64,000 bases of DNA from Hofstenia miamia (GCA_004352715.1 SCFE01000058.1:1724826-1788825); one strand, 5' to 3'; positions 49,943 through 62,369 are shown, numbered from the stretch's first letter. Made by a program: numbers and translations. Notes: generated by a model not told the origin, from the sequence alone.

Positions 49943-50353
49943 ATGTCTTCACCGGCGTTCATTTGTCTGTCTGACATTTATCAAAATAACTTGAAACGTT
50001 TAGATTGTTTGTCCGGAAATGTTCATACAAAGGTTGCAAAATTATCCCTAACTAACACAGGCATTTTTTTTACAATTTGTTATGGCTTCTATAAAAAACT
50101 CACTAAGAATATAAATATCTCCAATCGGAAAACTCTGAACAGAGAATCGTCTTCTCTTTCATTTTCATCATCCTCAATTCGCTGTTGCTGCTATTATCTG
50201 AAAACTAACAATGGGACCAATTTTACCATTTTTGCACAAATAGCATTTTTCATTGAAAAATGTTTACATTTTTATATTCTTCATGCACATGAAGATTTTT
50301 ATCAAAAACTTTTATCTAACACACAAGCACAATTACCCATAAATGTTTCCTAA
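49943..50353 (+). CDS. Orphan 136-codon open frame
   Basis: ATG at 49943, open back to a stop at about 49910 and ending at TAA 50351-50353. It is the longest undamaged frame in the window outside transposon and receptor sequence. The product starts MSSPAFICLSDIYQNNLKR, has a low-complexity serine run (SSSLSFSSSSIR), two cysteine-rich spots (RCCCYYL) and a hydrophobic stretch FTIFAQIAFFIEKCLHFYIL that could be one membrane segment. No family is recognised. A frame of this length is somewhat longer than expected by chance at this AT content, but codon use is not clearly coding and no splice sites or neighbours support it. It could be a chance frame, a lineage-specific gene or an old exon. Confidence 0.25.
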   Translation: MSSPAFICLSDIYQNNLKRLDCLSGNVHTKVAKLSLTNTGIFFTICYGFYKKLTKNINISNRKTLNRESSSLSFSSSSIRCCCYYLKTNNGTNFTIFAQIAFFIEKCLHFYILHAHEDFYQKLLSNTQAQLPINVS

Positions 50354-51796
50354 TCCAGGTTACTAATAAAGATATATTTGGCAGTTTAGGCTTAAGGTTA
50401 AGAAATTTTTGTACTCACACTTTTAGCTGCCAATCATTAAAGGGAAATGATTTGCACTAATTTCTGTAGTTTATTTGCACAGACTTCCGTCGAAAGTTGA
50501 ATAATAATGGAATTCTTGTAGATTTGTAATTTGTATATTTAATAAACTCACTAACATGGCCTAATAAACACTAAAGTTTAGTAAGTTATGATATGGAGTG
50601 AATTAGAGCCTTTAGCGCAATGTAAATTCCCCTCTATGTTCCATAGGAAATTAGCTACTAACGTCAGATTTATTACATTGAAAAATAATTTTGGGACGTT
50701 TATTTATATATTTAACTTATATATTCAACTACTATCAGGCACGGGTAGGCTTTTCATTCTACATTATGTATATTTCAAATAAGATATTTTTTCGAAAAAC
50801 TCAAACTATAAACTAAATGCTGAAAAAATTTACATATAATCAACTTAAATTGATTTCGAATTTTTTTTCTGTTGGGTACAGTTAGGAAAGCTTTTTTGAC
50901 CAGGTATGAATTAATAGCTAATAATAGCTATGATATATGTCTGGAATACCGCAGACGATGAAATAGTGAAAATTGCAGACATTTATTCAAAAATGTAGAT
51001 GTCCCACTTTCCTGTTTTTCAAATCAGCTAATTAAAAATGTTTCGGAATAGAGGCACTTTATCGCTGAATGATTTTTATATTTTAAATGCCTAATTACCA
51101 TCTTTAATATTTAGGTAACAGCTGCTAATGGATGAATACAAAATTTGAATTTCATTAGACAATTTTCCGATAACATCCCTTGTCTTGATAATTAAGATAA
51201 AGCTCTGCATACTAAATGAAAGAGTTTAGAGACAAAAAGGAGCCCTTATTATTTGTCGAAAGTTTTAAAACGTGATTTGAGAAGGCGCTGAAATGTACAT
51301 TGAGATAAGTTTAGCGACAATCTCCTCTTCAAATGTATAAGAAAAAACACTTACGGCAGACATTAAGATTTTTTAACTATGTGTAAATCATAAGAAAGAA
51401 AAAACCAATAATTTATTAACATATGTATACTGTACATGTAATTCAAATGCAAGTAGTTCCTCAATGGACATTTGGAATATAATATCATGGAAGTGGTTTA
51501 TAAAATTTTAGTATGTAATGTATTAAGCAGATGTTTTGACATACTGCAATGATAAACATGATTTTTTGTTATCATGCTACATTGTTGTCTTCTTATTATC
51601 TGATTTTATCATTGACTTATTATTCTATGATTAGGTTTATCATGATGCCATTAATTTTCACTTTCTCATTTGTGGTAAATGGTTGGTTCACTAATTAAGT
51701 TCAATCAAATATTATTTACCAAAATAATATATAAGTTTCTACAAAAATAAATATTTGCATGAAAAACCAGTAAGATAGAAATATTCGGATTTATTT

Positions 51797-51799
<3 letters not shown>

Positions 51800-51835
<36 letters not shown>
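51800..51835. repeat. (TA)n microsatellite
   Basis: Uninterrupted TA run. Confidence 0.95.
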
Positions 51836-51838
<3 letters not shown>

Positions 51839-52734
51839 GTGCTTTGAATACAAAATTTTAAAATACCTACAAGACTCTGGATGCAAAAAAATCTATACGG
51901 TCGCTAGACACTATGGGGAAGGCGCTGGATGAGTGTCAAAATAAATTTTTTTTAAAAGAACCTCAAACTCTTAGATAACAAATTAGACCCCTATTACAAA
52001 TGCGCAATGCAAAATTTTTTGGTTAAAATGAATTATTCCGGCTTTCCATCAAAAAAAGGCGCTGGATACTATGGAAAATCGGAAAATGCGGTGGACAAAT
52101 CTCACAATATCTAGAGCCCGTATATGTGTATATATTACGGTTGAGCTTATTTATTAAAAATTACATCCTTTACTCTAACTTCTGCTTAAAAATTCTCACG
52201 TCATCTATTTGTGGCTTTGATTATTAATCAAGAAGTTGTCAACAGAATTAATTGTAGCTTGAGATATCAATAATGTTCATGTATATACTGAACAATTCAA
52301 TGTTAAGATACTGATCTGTGTGGTACATCATTATTTTGTGCTGCAAAGATAGACCATGTCTCATAGATTTCAGAGTGTTATTTATTATTTTCCAGAAAGC
52401 TTTGGATAGTACACAGCTTGATGTTCCTTAAAAGGAATTCAATGTTGATATTCAATTCTTGCTAAAATCTAAAACCCTGTTCAAGAAAAATTATTTCATA
52501 TAACGTTATTTATTCATAATTAATAAGTAGGCTTGCATAGGCGAATGTGATTGTCTTCCATTTCCACTTTTTCCCACCAATTTTTTTAGGAGCTATTCCC
52601 ATATTTGTACATTAACTTCAATATATTTACATAGCCCTAAAGCTAGTGGCTAAGGTTTTGAAGGTAAAGTTTAGTGGCTTTGTACCATTGGATTTAGCCT
52701 ATCCCAATCCCATGAAATTTCTAGGCTATTGTCA

Positions 52735-52890
52735 TGTCTGGTTGCAAGAATCCCATGACATAACTTCTATTTTGATCAAATTTTGAAAATTATTAGTAAC
52801 ATTCTGAAATTTGTGGTTCCAGGTTCTTCATTTTTGTTCCCACTCCCATATTTTGTTCTAATAACATGGGACTGAGACCAGAGGTTCGAA
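52735..52890. repeat. Dispersed repeat, copy 2 (first copy near 17858)
   Basis: Aligns with 17858-18015 through CATAACTTCTATTTTGATCA, AATTATTAGTAACAT and GTTCTTCATTTTTG. Same orientation as copy 1; clearly diverged. Confidence 0.6.
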
Positions 52891-53659
52891 TTTGACAATG
52901 TGAACAGAAATTATGATGCAGATAAGATAAGTTCTTGCCTAACTTGCCTATAAACTTGTGGCTAGATGACGGGAAGGTATATGATAAAATATCACACAAA
53001 TGGGAACTGAAGACACTGGAGACGAATAGAGTTTCACTGAAATTGGTAATGTTCCTAATAAGATAAGAAAATTGAAGTAGATAGACACAAGCTAGGGTTA
53101 AGATCTTCGATGTCCCAAAGAGATAGGCCTAACATCATTACTGTTTGCTTAATTGCAATCAACTAAATTTTAAAGGCAACCGGCATAGAGTGAGACGTAA
53201 AAATGCACAATAGAGGCAAGATGAAGTGAAATGCATCACTTTCCAAAGAAGACGTTGGCCTAAGTAATTGCATAAACAGTGGCATTGATCGGAGGCAAGT
53301 GTATACTGAGAAAAGGCTTGAGGACAGCATTGGAACAAAACTGAAGAGGTCAAAAGCTGTCAAGCCAGCAAGGTGTTAGGGAGCTGGAACGTGTTGATAT
53401 TGCAATTTTAAAAGCTCAACATTTAAAAATAGTTGAAATAGCTGCTTGAGTATCACGGAAACTAACGAAAAGTATATTTTATTTATTGTAAACTAAGTTT
53501 TCTGGTTCTATATACGTTTCTGCTGATGTGTAGTGAAGCAACTTGAAACAATTAAGAATAACAAATACATGATTATACAGTGTGTCTCAAACTTAGTCCA
53601 ACGAATGTAAATGTCTTTAATTTTTAAATAATACAATGGATTTAAACATGACTTCACAC

Positions 53660-54612
53660 TAGGGATGGATTCCGGTTAGTGAATTTAATATACCGGACAT
53701 CGGATAATTCCGGATATTTTGACTATTGGATACCGTATAATTTACTGTATGCTGAATAATATATTATTAGTAGCGAAACAAGAAATATGACAAAACATGA
53801 AAGAATTTTGTTAAATATGCTCTAAATGTAACCATCCACTTTTCAAAATAATTTGAGCAATATAAAACGTTTTTCTATTACTGAGAACAAGGTATAAAAC
53901 AAATACAAAATCTCTTACATAAGAAGTCAATTTTCTAAAGTAAATACTACACTAAATTTTAATAACAGCACATAAATGTCCATATATTATTGTGGTTAAG
54001 ATATCTGTCCTAGGCTAAGAGTTTTCTCAATATAGAGATACTTCTCTCAGCTGCAGCCGAAGTTGCTTGACATCTTCGTAATATAGCATACGATTCCGAT
54101 TAAATGTCCATTACCCCTTCCCACCATTATAGCAATGAGACAGTTATTTTCTAATCGTGACTTGATGTAGGCGTTTATTTTACAGGTATCATTTTCAAGA
54201 TCACGAGTAGGAGTAATAAGAACATCTGGTGGAATTTCAACTCTGTCAAACATTGAAAAACTTTGATATTTTATGATGTTAGCCTTTGAAACAATTAGTT
54301 TGTCAACCTTAATATATTTTGCTTGAATAGGCATTGTTCAATTTTGCAACAGTTGTGCTTTGCAAAATCCATGAAATAATGTAGATAGGGGTCCTGATAT
54401 ATCAGAAGAACTTCTTTTGTTGCATGAAAACTTTCATATCAGGAATAAAATATAGTATTTCCTCAAAAATTCGATTTTTAAATCAAGTTTTATCTCAGAA
54501 TATGTTGTCCGGTAAAATCCGGAAACAAGTTAGATATTACCGGCTACCGAATATCCGGGCCCGGTTGCTAAATTTCCGGTTTTGCCGAATACCGGATTCC
54601 GGCACATCCCTA
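53660..54612 (-). mobile_element. Internally deleted hAT transposon (copy B)
   Basis: 953-bp element with perfect 8-bp target duplications CTTCACAC (53652-53659 and 54613-54620). Ends are TAGGGATGGATTCCGG (left) and, inward from 54612, TAGGGATGTGCCGGAATCC. The minus-strand frame 54334-54047 encodes KYIKVDKLIVSK and SMFDRVEIPPDVLITPTRDL, homologous to copy A, and in a shifted frame CQATSAAAERSISILRKLLA, the hAT dimerisation motif, followed by an in-frame TAG and DRYLNHNNIW. It lacks the catalytic domain entirely: the left-end region is joined almost directly to the C-terminal part. It is inserted in a mariner-type MITE and is in opposite orientation to copy A. Confidence 0.92.
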
Positions 54613-54667
54613 CTTCACACACACCTACTATAGATTATGGCATTCTACTCGTATTTTGAATTTTTGA

Positions 54668-54926
54668 ATTGTTAACTTTAGAGTAAATGTGCACTTTTGC
54701 TCTAGTTGAACTAGGGAAATCGCTTTCCATGTTACAGATTTCTTATCTTTTAGCTGCGCTAAAACAAACGCATTTCTTCCAGTGTGTCTCCAACACNATT
54801 GTTAACTTTAGAGTAAAAGTGCACTTTTGCTCTAGTTGAACTAGGGAAATCGCTTTCTATGTTACAGATTTCTTATCTTTTAGCTGCGCTAAAACAAACG
54901 CATTTCTTCCAGTGTGTCTCCAACAC
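54668..54926. repeat. 129-bp direct duplication around a single N
   Basis: 54668-54796 and 54798-54926 differ at two positions only (AAATG/AAAAG and TTCC/TTCT) and are separated by one N at 54797. A single N between two near-identical copies is the signature of contig ends that overlapped but were not merged, or of two haplotypes placed end to end. Confidence 0.9.
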
Positions 54927-55157
54927 GTCATTCTATTCGGCATTATTTTTCATGGTTATCTAACTTTGGTAAAATATAATTGTTGAGGAACAAAAAGGGC
55001 GATTTTACTCCAAAGGTCATGACTGGAGTTAAAGGTGGCCGATTTAAAAAAATGCAAATATAAAGCCACAATATATAGTAAGTGTGTGTAAATCAATTGG
55101 ATTGTTCAAAAATTAGAGATATTTGAAATTTTTAGACTAAGTTTGAGACACCCTCTA

Positions 55158-56251
55158 CATGTATATTTTAAAAAAAAAATTACATTCTGAAACTCAACAA
55201 AATGAGTTTTGAATAAGGCTATTCTTTAAGGGCTATCTTACCATTTTGTTTTACTTTTTTGAAATGGACAATATTTTGATTCTTTGCAACTATTGCAGAA
55301 TGTTATATGTCAGATTGAGAACATTAATTACATGTACTCAAAGTGATTATTTACAAATATATATTTGCTGTCTGGCATTTTCAATACTTATAATGTTACG
55401 TGCAAATTTGGCATATCAAAACTCTGAAAAAACTGCTGTGAACAAAATCATTCCGCCAGATTCCGGCCTGAAAATTGCTTTTTCTTAAAAAAGTCATTTT
55501 CAAGACACTTAAGTTGTGTGCATACGATTGTTTGCATTTTTGCGATAATATTTTACCCATTATTAAGTGAATTTTAGACATGTTGATTGTAACCTGAACT
55601 ATGAAATATATGGTAATTATCCGCAAGACCAAACAAATTTTTCAGGAGCGTCATTCATTGATTATCCTTAAATAGCTTGTTGTTTTTTAATAAAACAAAC
55701 TGTTTTCCCACATTTTCAAACACTTTTCTCCGGGCCTATTAGGAAATTAGCAAATTGGTAATGAATGTGCACAATTGAATTGGGGAAAATGAGTACAAAA
55801 CTGCTTTGCAATACCTGATGTAATTGAAAACTTAACTGTTTTGATGAAAATTCCGATTTCTTGGGATTCATTCAAATTATTCCCAAAATTAAGGATCAAT
55901 CAATCATGATTTCTAAATCACATGGGGTTATCAGCTAACCTAAAATATTTTTTCCAAAGATTTATGCATCTACAAGGTTCACAAATCAGGATTTTAAATC
56001 GTAAATAGAAGTTGAAGCACTTCTCTATTGTGGTATTTCATCAGAATTATGATCGCTGGAAATATTTTTTATGAAATCATCATAGATTTTAAAATTATTT
56101 GATAGGAGCTTGCTGAAGTTGGTTTTTTCGAGTAACAGAGCATGCAAAAACATTATAAAAAATTTAGAATTTGAAATTATGCTTTAGAAACACCGAATAA
56201 GTCACTGTTTTCATTCCTTCCTATTGGAGCTTCTTCACGTCGATGTTGTTA
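55158..56251. other. Non-coding stretch before the large gap
   Basis: No recognised feature. The last bases before the gap could belong to the Ty3/Gypsy element on the other side, but this cannot be shown. Confidence 0.35.
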
Positions 56252-57251
56252 NNNNNNNNNNNNNNNNNNNNNNNNNNNNNNNNNNNNNNNNNNNNNNNNN
56301 NNNNNNNNNNNNNNNNNNNNNNNNNNNNNNNNNNNNNNNNNNNNNNNNNNNNNNNNNNNNNNNNNNNNNNNNNNNNNNNNNNNNNNNNNNNNNNNNNNNN
56401 NNNNNNNNNNNNNNNNNNNNNNNNNNNNNNNNNNNNNNNNNNNNNNNNNNNNNNNNNNNNNNNNNNNNNNNNNNNNNNNNNNNNNNNNNNNNNNNNNNNN
56501 NNNNNNNNNNNNNNNNNNNNNNNNNNNNNNNNNNNNNNNNNNNNNNNNNNNNNNNNNNNNNNNNNNNNNNNNNNNNNNNNNNNNNNNNNNNNNNNNNNNN
56601 NNNNNNNNNNNNNNNNNNNNNNNNNNNNNNNNNNNNNNNNNNNNNNNNNNNNNNNNNNNNNNNNNNNNNNNNNNNNNNNNNNNNNNNNNNNNNNNNNNNN
56701 NNNNNNNNNNNNNNNNNNNNNNNNNNNNNNNNNNNNNNNNNNNNNNNNNNNNNNNNNNNNNNNNNNNNNNNNNNNNNNNNNNNNNNNNNNNNNNNNNNNN
56801 NNNNNNNNNNNNNNNNNNNNNNNNNNNNNNNNNNNNNNNNNNNNNNNNNNNNNNNNNNNNNNNNNNNNNNNNNNNNNNNNNNNNNNNNNNNNNNNNNNNN
56901 NNNNNNNNNNNNNNNNNNNNNNNNNNNNNNNNNNNNNNNNNNNNNNNNNNNNNNNNNNNNNNNNNNNNNNNNNNNNNNNNNNNNNNNNNNNNNNNNNNNN
57001 NNNNNNNNNNNNNNNNNNNNNNNNNNNNNNNNNNNNNNNNNNNNNNNNNNNNNNNNNNNNNNNNNNNNNNNNNNNNNNNNNNNNNNNNNNNNNNNNNNNN
57101 NNNNNNNNNNNNNNNNNNNNNNNNNNNNNNNNNNNNNNNNNNNNNNNNNNNNNNNNNNNNNNNNNNNNNNNNNNNNNNNNNNNNNNNNNNNNNNNNNNNN
57201 NNNNNNNNNNNNNNNNNNNNNNNNNNNNNNNNNNNNNNNNNNNNNNNNNNN
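56252..57251. other. Assembly gap of exactly 1000 Ns
   Basis: The round length indicates a default-size scaffold gap, unlike the five short gaps of 106-252 Ns in TA repeats. All apparent ORFs through it are artefacts. It falls inside or at the end of a Ty3/Gypsy integrase. Confidence 0.98.
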
Positions 57252-59115
57252 ATAGTACAAACTACAAATCTTTCTATATAAGACCCATCCTTGGCCAAAA
57301 GACGAACTGCTTAGCAAACTTTTTTTGTAATGGCCATGTAAGCTTGGTGTAAATCCCTTAAAACCTCCTTTCTGCATGTTTTTGGGATAAAGTTTCTGTC
57401 GCCGCGAACGATAATGCAATTCTGCGCGTGGAGTTAAAATTTAATTTTTTCTAACTGCTTAAGCTCTTCACTTTGAATGCAGGTCCTCTTGGGCCACCTA
57501 CTTTCAATAAATTTTGTCAATAGTTTCGAAGGAACGTAGATAAAAGTCACTTCCAGGATGCATTGTTCATCAATTATTTTAGTATTTATTGCATGTACGG
57601 CGATTGCTAGCTTTTCTTTCATGGAATTCATAATAGTATTGTGTAATCTTAGACGTGATAGTGTATCCGCTAGTAGCATTTACTTCCCAGGTTTATACAC
57701 GATATTTTTGCAACATCACGAAGAGTCTTTGTACCTGTGGTGGGCAAATCGATAATGGCTTGCTTTGAAGGCTTTCTAAAGGTTTGTGATCTGACTGAAA
57801 AGTAAACTCTCTACCAGAAATATATTGATGAAAATGCGTGCATCCGTATACTATTGCAACTATTTTTTTTCGATTTGCACGTAATTTTTTTTTCATTTGC
57901 AGCCATCTTGGAGTATACATGCCCCGAATGCAAAACACAAAGCATCTGTTTGCAGAGTAACCGGTTTCTGATTATCGAAATGACGAAGTATTTGCTTCGT
58001 TGTTAAAAATCCAATGATTTTTTTAGTGCTTCTTTATTTTGCATGTTCTAAGCAAATTCAACGACTTTTTTCAACAATTGTCATAAAGGCGTAGTGATTT
58101 TTGCATAGTTTGTAATGAATTCTGACAGGCAATTGGGCATTCCTAATAACCGCTGTAAGGCCTTCCTTGTCATTTGGCCTTCCATATTTTTTGATAACCT
58201 CTATCATTTGAGGATCACAATGGAAACACTTTTCATCAACGATGAATCCCATGTATTTGATTGATTTTTTTCATCAATTGAACTTTGTTAGCGTTAAGGG
58301 AAATATTTCTTTCTCTGGCTTGACTAAATATAAATACTGCTTTTATAGTGTCTATGTGTTGCCGCTTATGTTCGGAAGGTACACAAATATCATAATAAAT
58401 TGCGATTATATTCTGAATGTTATGTTACCAAAATGCTTATCTACCATACTTTGCGATTTTCAGCTGCAGACATGAATCCAAAAAGAAGACAATTCCAACA
58501 GCATCTGCCAATAGGTGTATTAAATATACAAAGTAGTGATGAACATGCCAGTAGCAATTTAATAGGTCGACGACGGATAATGATATTCTCTTATGGTAGC
58601 ATTGTTTAGGGTTTTATTATCGAACGTAAGTCTAAGATCACCGTTTTTCTTCTCCGCCACGACCATACTTCCAATCCAGTTCGTTGGTTCTTCGGCCTTA
58701 GATATTACACCTGCATTTTCAAGATGCAGCAATTTACTTTGAAGCTTTGATAATGGAGAAAGGATACCTTCTTGGGGAATGCATGACCGCTTTGACCGGT
58801 TTTTTCATTGAATTTCATATGTTTGATTTACACGGCCATATTGAGAAAACAAATCTCTATATTCAACAAGTAGGGTGTTTAATAATCTGCAGGCATTTTA
58901 CAAACGGTTTTTGGATCGAAATCGAAAATGCTCTTCTTTCTGGATGGTATGTACTTCATTACTCATATCATTTTTAAATTTGATTCCAAGTAGTATACCC
59001 GCTTTTAATTATGTGTCCAATCCAATAATCGGCTTGCTATTAGTTGACGCAATGAGAAACTTCGTGTTATTACAGTGGTCTCTAAATTTTTTATTCCATT
59101 GCCAATTAACTGACT
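57252..59115 (-). pseudogene. Ty3/Gypsy retrotransposon pol relic
   Basis: Minus-strand polyprotein remnant with domains in normal order from high to low coordinates. Protease C-terminus: FLIASTNSKPIIGLDT (about 59020-59070). Linker: LLVEYRDLFSQYG (about 58830-58870). RT fingers: NAGVISKAEEP, then EKKNGDLRLTFDNKTLNN (about 58600-58720). RT thumb: MGFIVDEKCFHCDPQMIEVI (from 58252). RNase H: IVYGCTHFHQYI and SDHKPLESL (about 57765-57865). A connection follows with LLADTLSRL (about 57655-57680). Integrase zinc-binding region: IPKTCRKEVLRDLHQAYM (about 57330-57390), cut off by the gap. The catalytic palm motif is not readable, and frame changes and stops occur throughout. No LTRs or primer-binding site were seen. 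The usual pol order and spacing are nearly kept, so it is a decayed but largely colinear copy. Confidence 0.88.
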
Positions 59116-59996
59116 AAATAGACAAATTGCTTTCAGCTATGTCAAAGACTTAGCTAATAATTTACATTAGCAACTGATATTACTTCAAGATTATTGACTT
59201 TGGAGAATTTTTCTTGCTAAATTCAATCGACTAAAGCAAACGGTAAAATATTCTGAAACGAGTTGAAAGTTTACTAATATATAAACAAATAATTTAACTG
59301 TGGTTGCAAATACTCAGTTATTTCCAGCATTAGTATTTAATAACTCAAAAACGCATGTTATTTAAATTCACAGCTTTTAATAAATAATTGCTTGCGCATT
59401 TTCCTTAATACTCAATTTAATAAATAAAATTTCAAAAATTGAAATATGGTTTTACCTCAATACAAAATATTTTAAATTTCTACTAATGAAAATTTTGTTG
59501 TTAATTTTATGTACTGTATGTATATTGAAATTTTCCCATCCACATGTTAATCCTTCAAATAATTATACTAAGGAATGCAGAAATTCTAATGCTTAATAAA
59601 TTTGTCAATAAATGCAACGTGTTTTTTCACCTATTTTTGAGAATTAAGAAATGTTATACGACTTACAATTAATTTTTAGACGTTTGTATTAAAGATTTCA
59701 TTGAGTGTCTATTTTTTTAAACATAAATGAGAAGTTTCTGTGAAATAATATAAAACAAGTACACATTACTTAGTTATGTCATTGGTTTGTTTCTCAAGAA
59801 AAAATAACTATTTTTTAAAGATTTCTTAAATTATAAAACTACAAATTTGTTCATTTTGGACAGCAAAATATTTAATGAACTCCTAAAATGTCAATTTACA
59901 GAACATTTGATTTGCATTTGATAGCGATTAAGTAAAAATAAAAAATTATATTTCTCTAATTATTGAATTTTACTTTCTTATTGATAGACAGCTTCA

Positions 59997-60030
59997 GGTG
60001 CGTACGCAGAATTTACTGACGGATGGATGG
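59997..60030. repeat. Orphan terminus related to the 48764 element
   Basis: CAGGTGCGTACGCAGAATTT followed by ACTGACGGATGG closely parallels the right end of the element at 48764-49007 (CAGGGGCGTAAGCAGGATTT, TCTGACGGGGG). No opposite end was identified. Confidence 0.5.
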
Positions 60031-62369
60031 GGGCCCTTCTCTAAGATAAACTGTGTCCTGTGTCGTTCTACTATTTCATCATTTATGTTATTATATACCT
60101 AAAATAAATGACTTAATTAGTTCTATTACGTTATTTATAATGATCACTATTACTTATTAATGATTAGTTCTTTGCTTAAGAAGACAATAAGCTGTTTTAG
60201 AGATAATCACTGAATGACAATTTTGAAAGTATTTGGGCTTTGCTTAGACTGGTTAATTTCTCGTCACTAACATTTCTTTTCAATCTACTTCAATATCAAT
60301 ATTTAGCATGTTTCTTGAATAAATTTTAATTGTTCAAACTACTACTAACAAGATTAAATTTCAATTAAATAATTTGCAAAATATACCTCCAAAAATTTAA
60401 AAGACATTCAGAGGTTAAATGTGCACACATTAACGAAGCAATACAGTAATAATTTTTTTAATAATTACTTTGAATAAATAATGTTCTCAATGTCATCTAT
60501 GAAATCCTGCAACAGTTTCCTGAGTCAAAATTTTCTCACTTTAAAAGTAAAGAACAATTCGGTCTTACTACAATATTTTTGACTTGATTGTCATTTTAGT
60601 AAATCATGAACTCGTCAGTTATTTTGCTGCTCCTCATCTCTAAATGCAGGATCTTTTTCAGAAAGATACTTAATTGCTTATCACCTTTCTGCAAACCAGA
60701 GAGATTTACATTTTTGACTTGATAATGACAAAAGTTTTGTTTTTTTGCAAAATTTCTAATATCGAATACTTGAAATTTGGGAAAAATATTCAACATTAAT
60801 TGGTCCTTTCTATTTTGCCAAAATAATTGAATAATTCAATTTGTTTACTGGCAATAGCTTTTACTTGCTCAGAAAAAGAATAATTGAAGCATGTGTATTT
60901 ATTGTAAGCATTGTCTCACAAAATTCCTGTGATGTATTGCTGTGAAGACTCATTTGTGAATTACTAACATAATAATTTGAAAGTTTTCCTAAAAATTACA
61001 TTGATTATTGTAATCATTGTGTAATAATTAGATCTACGATGTACTAAGAGGATGAGAAAATTAAAATAACTTAATGAAATTACGTAAAAAATTTTTTTTT
61101 AAGAAAATTAGCTTTAAATCCCCCTAGCCCCCAGGTTTGACTTCACTGTTCTCATTTTCATACATTTAAAAGGTTGAGAAAATTTTATGCAAAACGTAAT
61201 GTTAAATGGTCTAACTTTTCGTCATTTGATTTTTCGACACTATTGACCTCATTTTCATTTCCTACATTTAGGAGCCATACGTAAATATAAAATAACTTCA
61301 CTAGTGGTTTCACTTATATTTCTCTAGGATAATCTTTCCCATCTCCTTTAACAGCTACTTCTTTGATAACCAAAGTCTATCAAGTCATTTTTACAAGACT
61401 TTCATGGTACATCAATTTTCTTTCCCATTTCTATACCATCCATAAGATACTTTAATCATCTCATCTAGCCCATCCTATTTAAGGGTCATATTTAAGTTCA
61501 ATTCTTAGATATTCTGCCTAATGAATTTGTTTAACTAGATTTGAATAAAATTGAAATTTCAAGAGTTCACTATCCTTAAGAGTGTCAATGATTCATATAA
61601 TAATAGAATTATTTTTTTCACATGATATATTAAATAGTTCATCTTGAACCTTTGCATGCTTATAATGTTAATATATTCAATATTATGAAACAACGTGTTG
61701 TCAGTGTATGGTACATTGAGATTATGATTAGAGAATCAATGTCATTCACGTATTATGTGAACACAAGTAAGATCAACATGGCAATGAAATTTTCTGGCAA
61801 TGCAATGTTAATTTGTCTAAGATTCTTGATTTCCTTTAACAGTTATTCATAATTATTTTTGTGCCTGGCTTAATTAATAATATTTGATGTGAAACTTGAG
61901 TCAAATGCACAATGCTACTTCACTCATACCCCATAGGTTTATACTACAAATTCTGGCCCTTTTAGAAAATTTTGACTCCACGCTACTGTCTAGAAATTTT
62001 CTGTACTACTGTATAAATTTGGTGTTCTGATATACTAATTGTCAGTGACTTCAATTAGGAAATAAGCCAATTGTACCTTTTACAGAAAGATTTTGGCACA
62101 AACTATATAGCAAATATTTTAATAATAACATTTTTGAATAGGCAAATTTTCACAATTATGTCAATATAATTTATTCCATAAAAGAATAACCTTCGAATTT
62201 CAAAATTTAAGCTAATTACTTTCCTCCCACATTCTTAAGATTACGTTAATGAATTTTTATGGAAGCTTTCTTCTTCTTTAATCCATTATTTAGGCAATTT
62301 TCATTAGAAAACATGGAATAAGACGGAGCCGCACCGCATGTTCGCTGCTAGGTGAAAGTCTGCATGTTA

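Larger units (their letters stand above)
50354..53577. other. Non-coding stretch with a dispersed repeat
   Basis: TA run at 51800-51835. Two copies of GGCGCTGGAT (51921, 52058) in similar contexts. Dispersed repeat copy 2 at 52735-52890. A GC-richer patch at 53170-53390 has overlapping minus-strand frames that I cannot assign; on the plus strand it vaguely recalls a LINE C-terminus. Confidence 0.4.
53578..55155. mobile_element. Mariner-type non-autonomous element carrying a hAT insertion
   Basis: Inverted ends share GTGTCTCAAACTTAGTC (from 53582 and, inward, from 55151), with 19 of 21 terminal positions matching. TA dinucleotides flank both sides (53576-53577, 55156-55157). This fits a Tc1/mariner-type element. 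The interior has no transposase. It contains hAT copy B (53660-54612) only 82 bp from its left end and a 129-bp duplication around a single N. After removing those, the original element would be about 490 bp, a MITE. Confidence 0.82.

Noticed and set aside
56224-57419. Very long open frames of up to 394 codons on both strands
   Set aside because: They consist almost entirely of the 1000-N gap; only a few terminal codons are real sequence.
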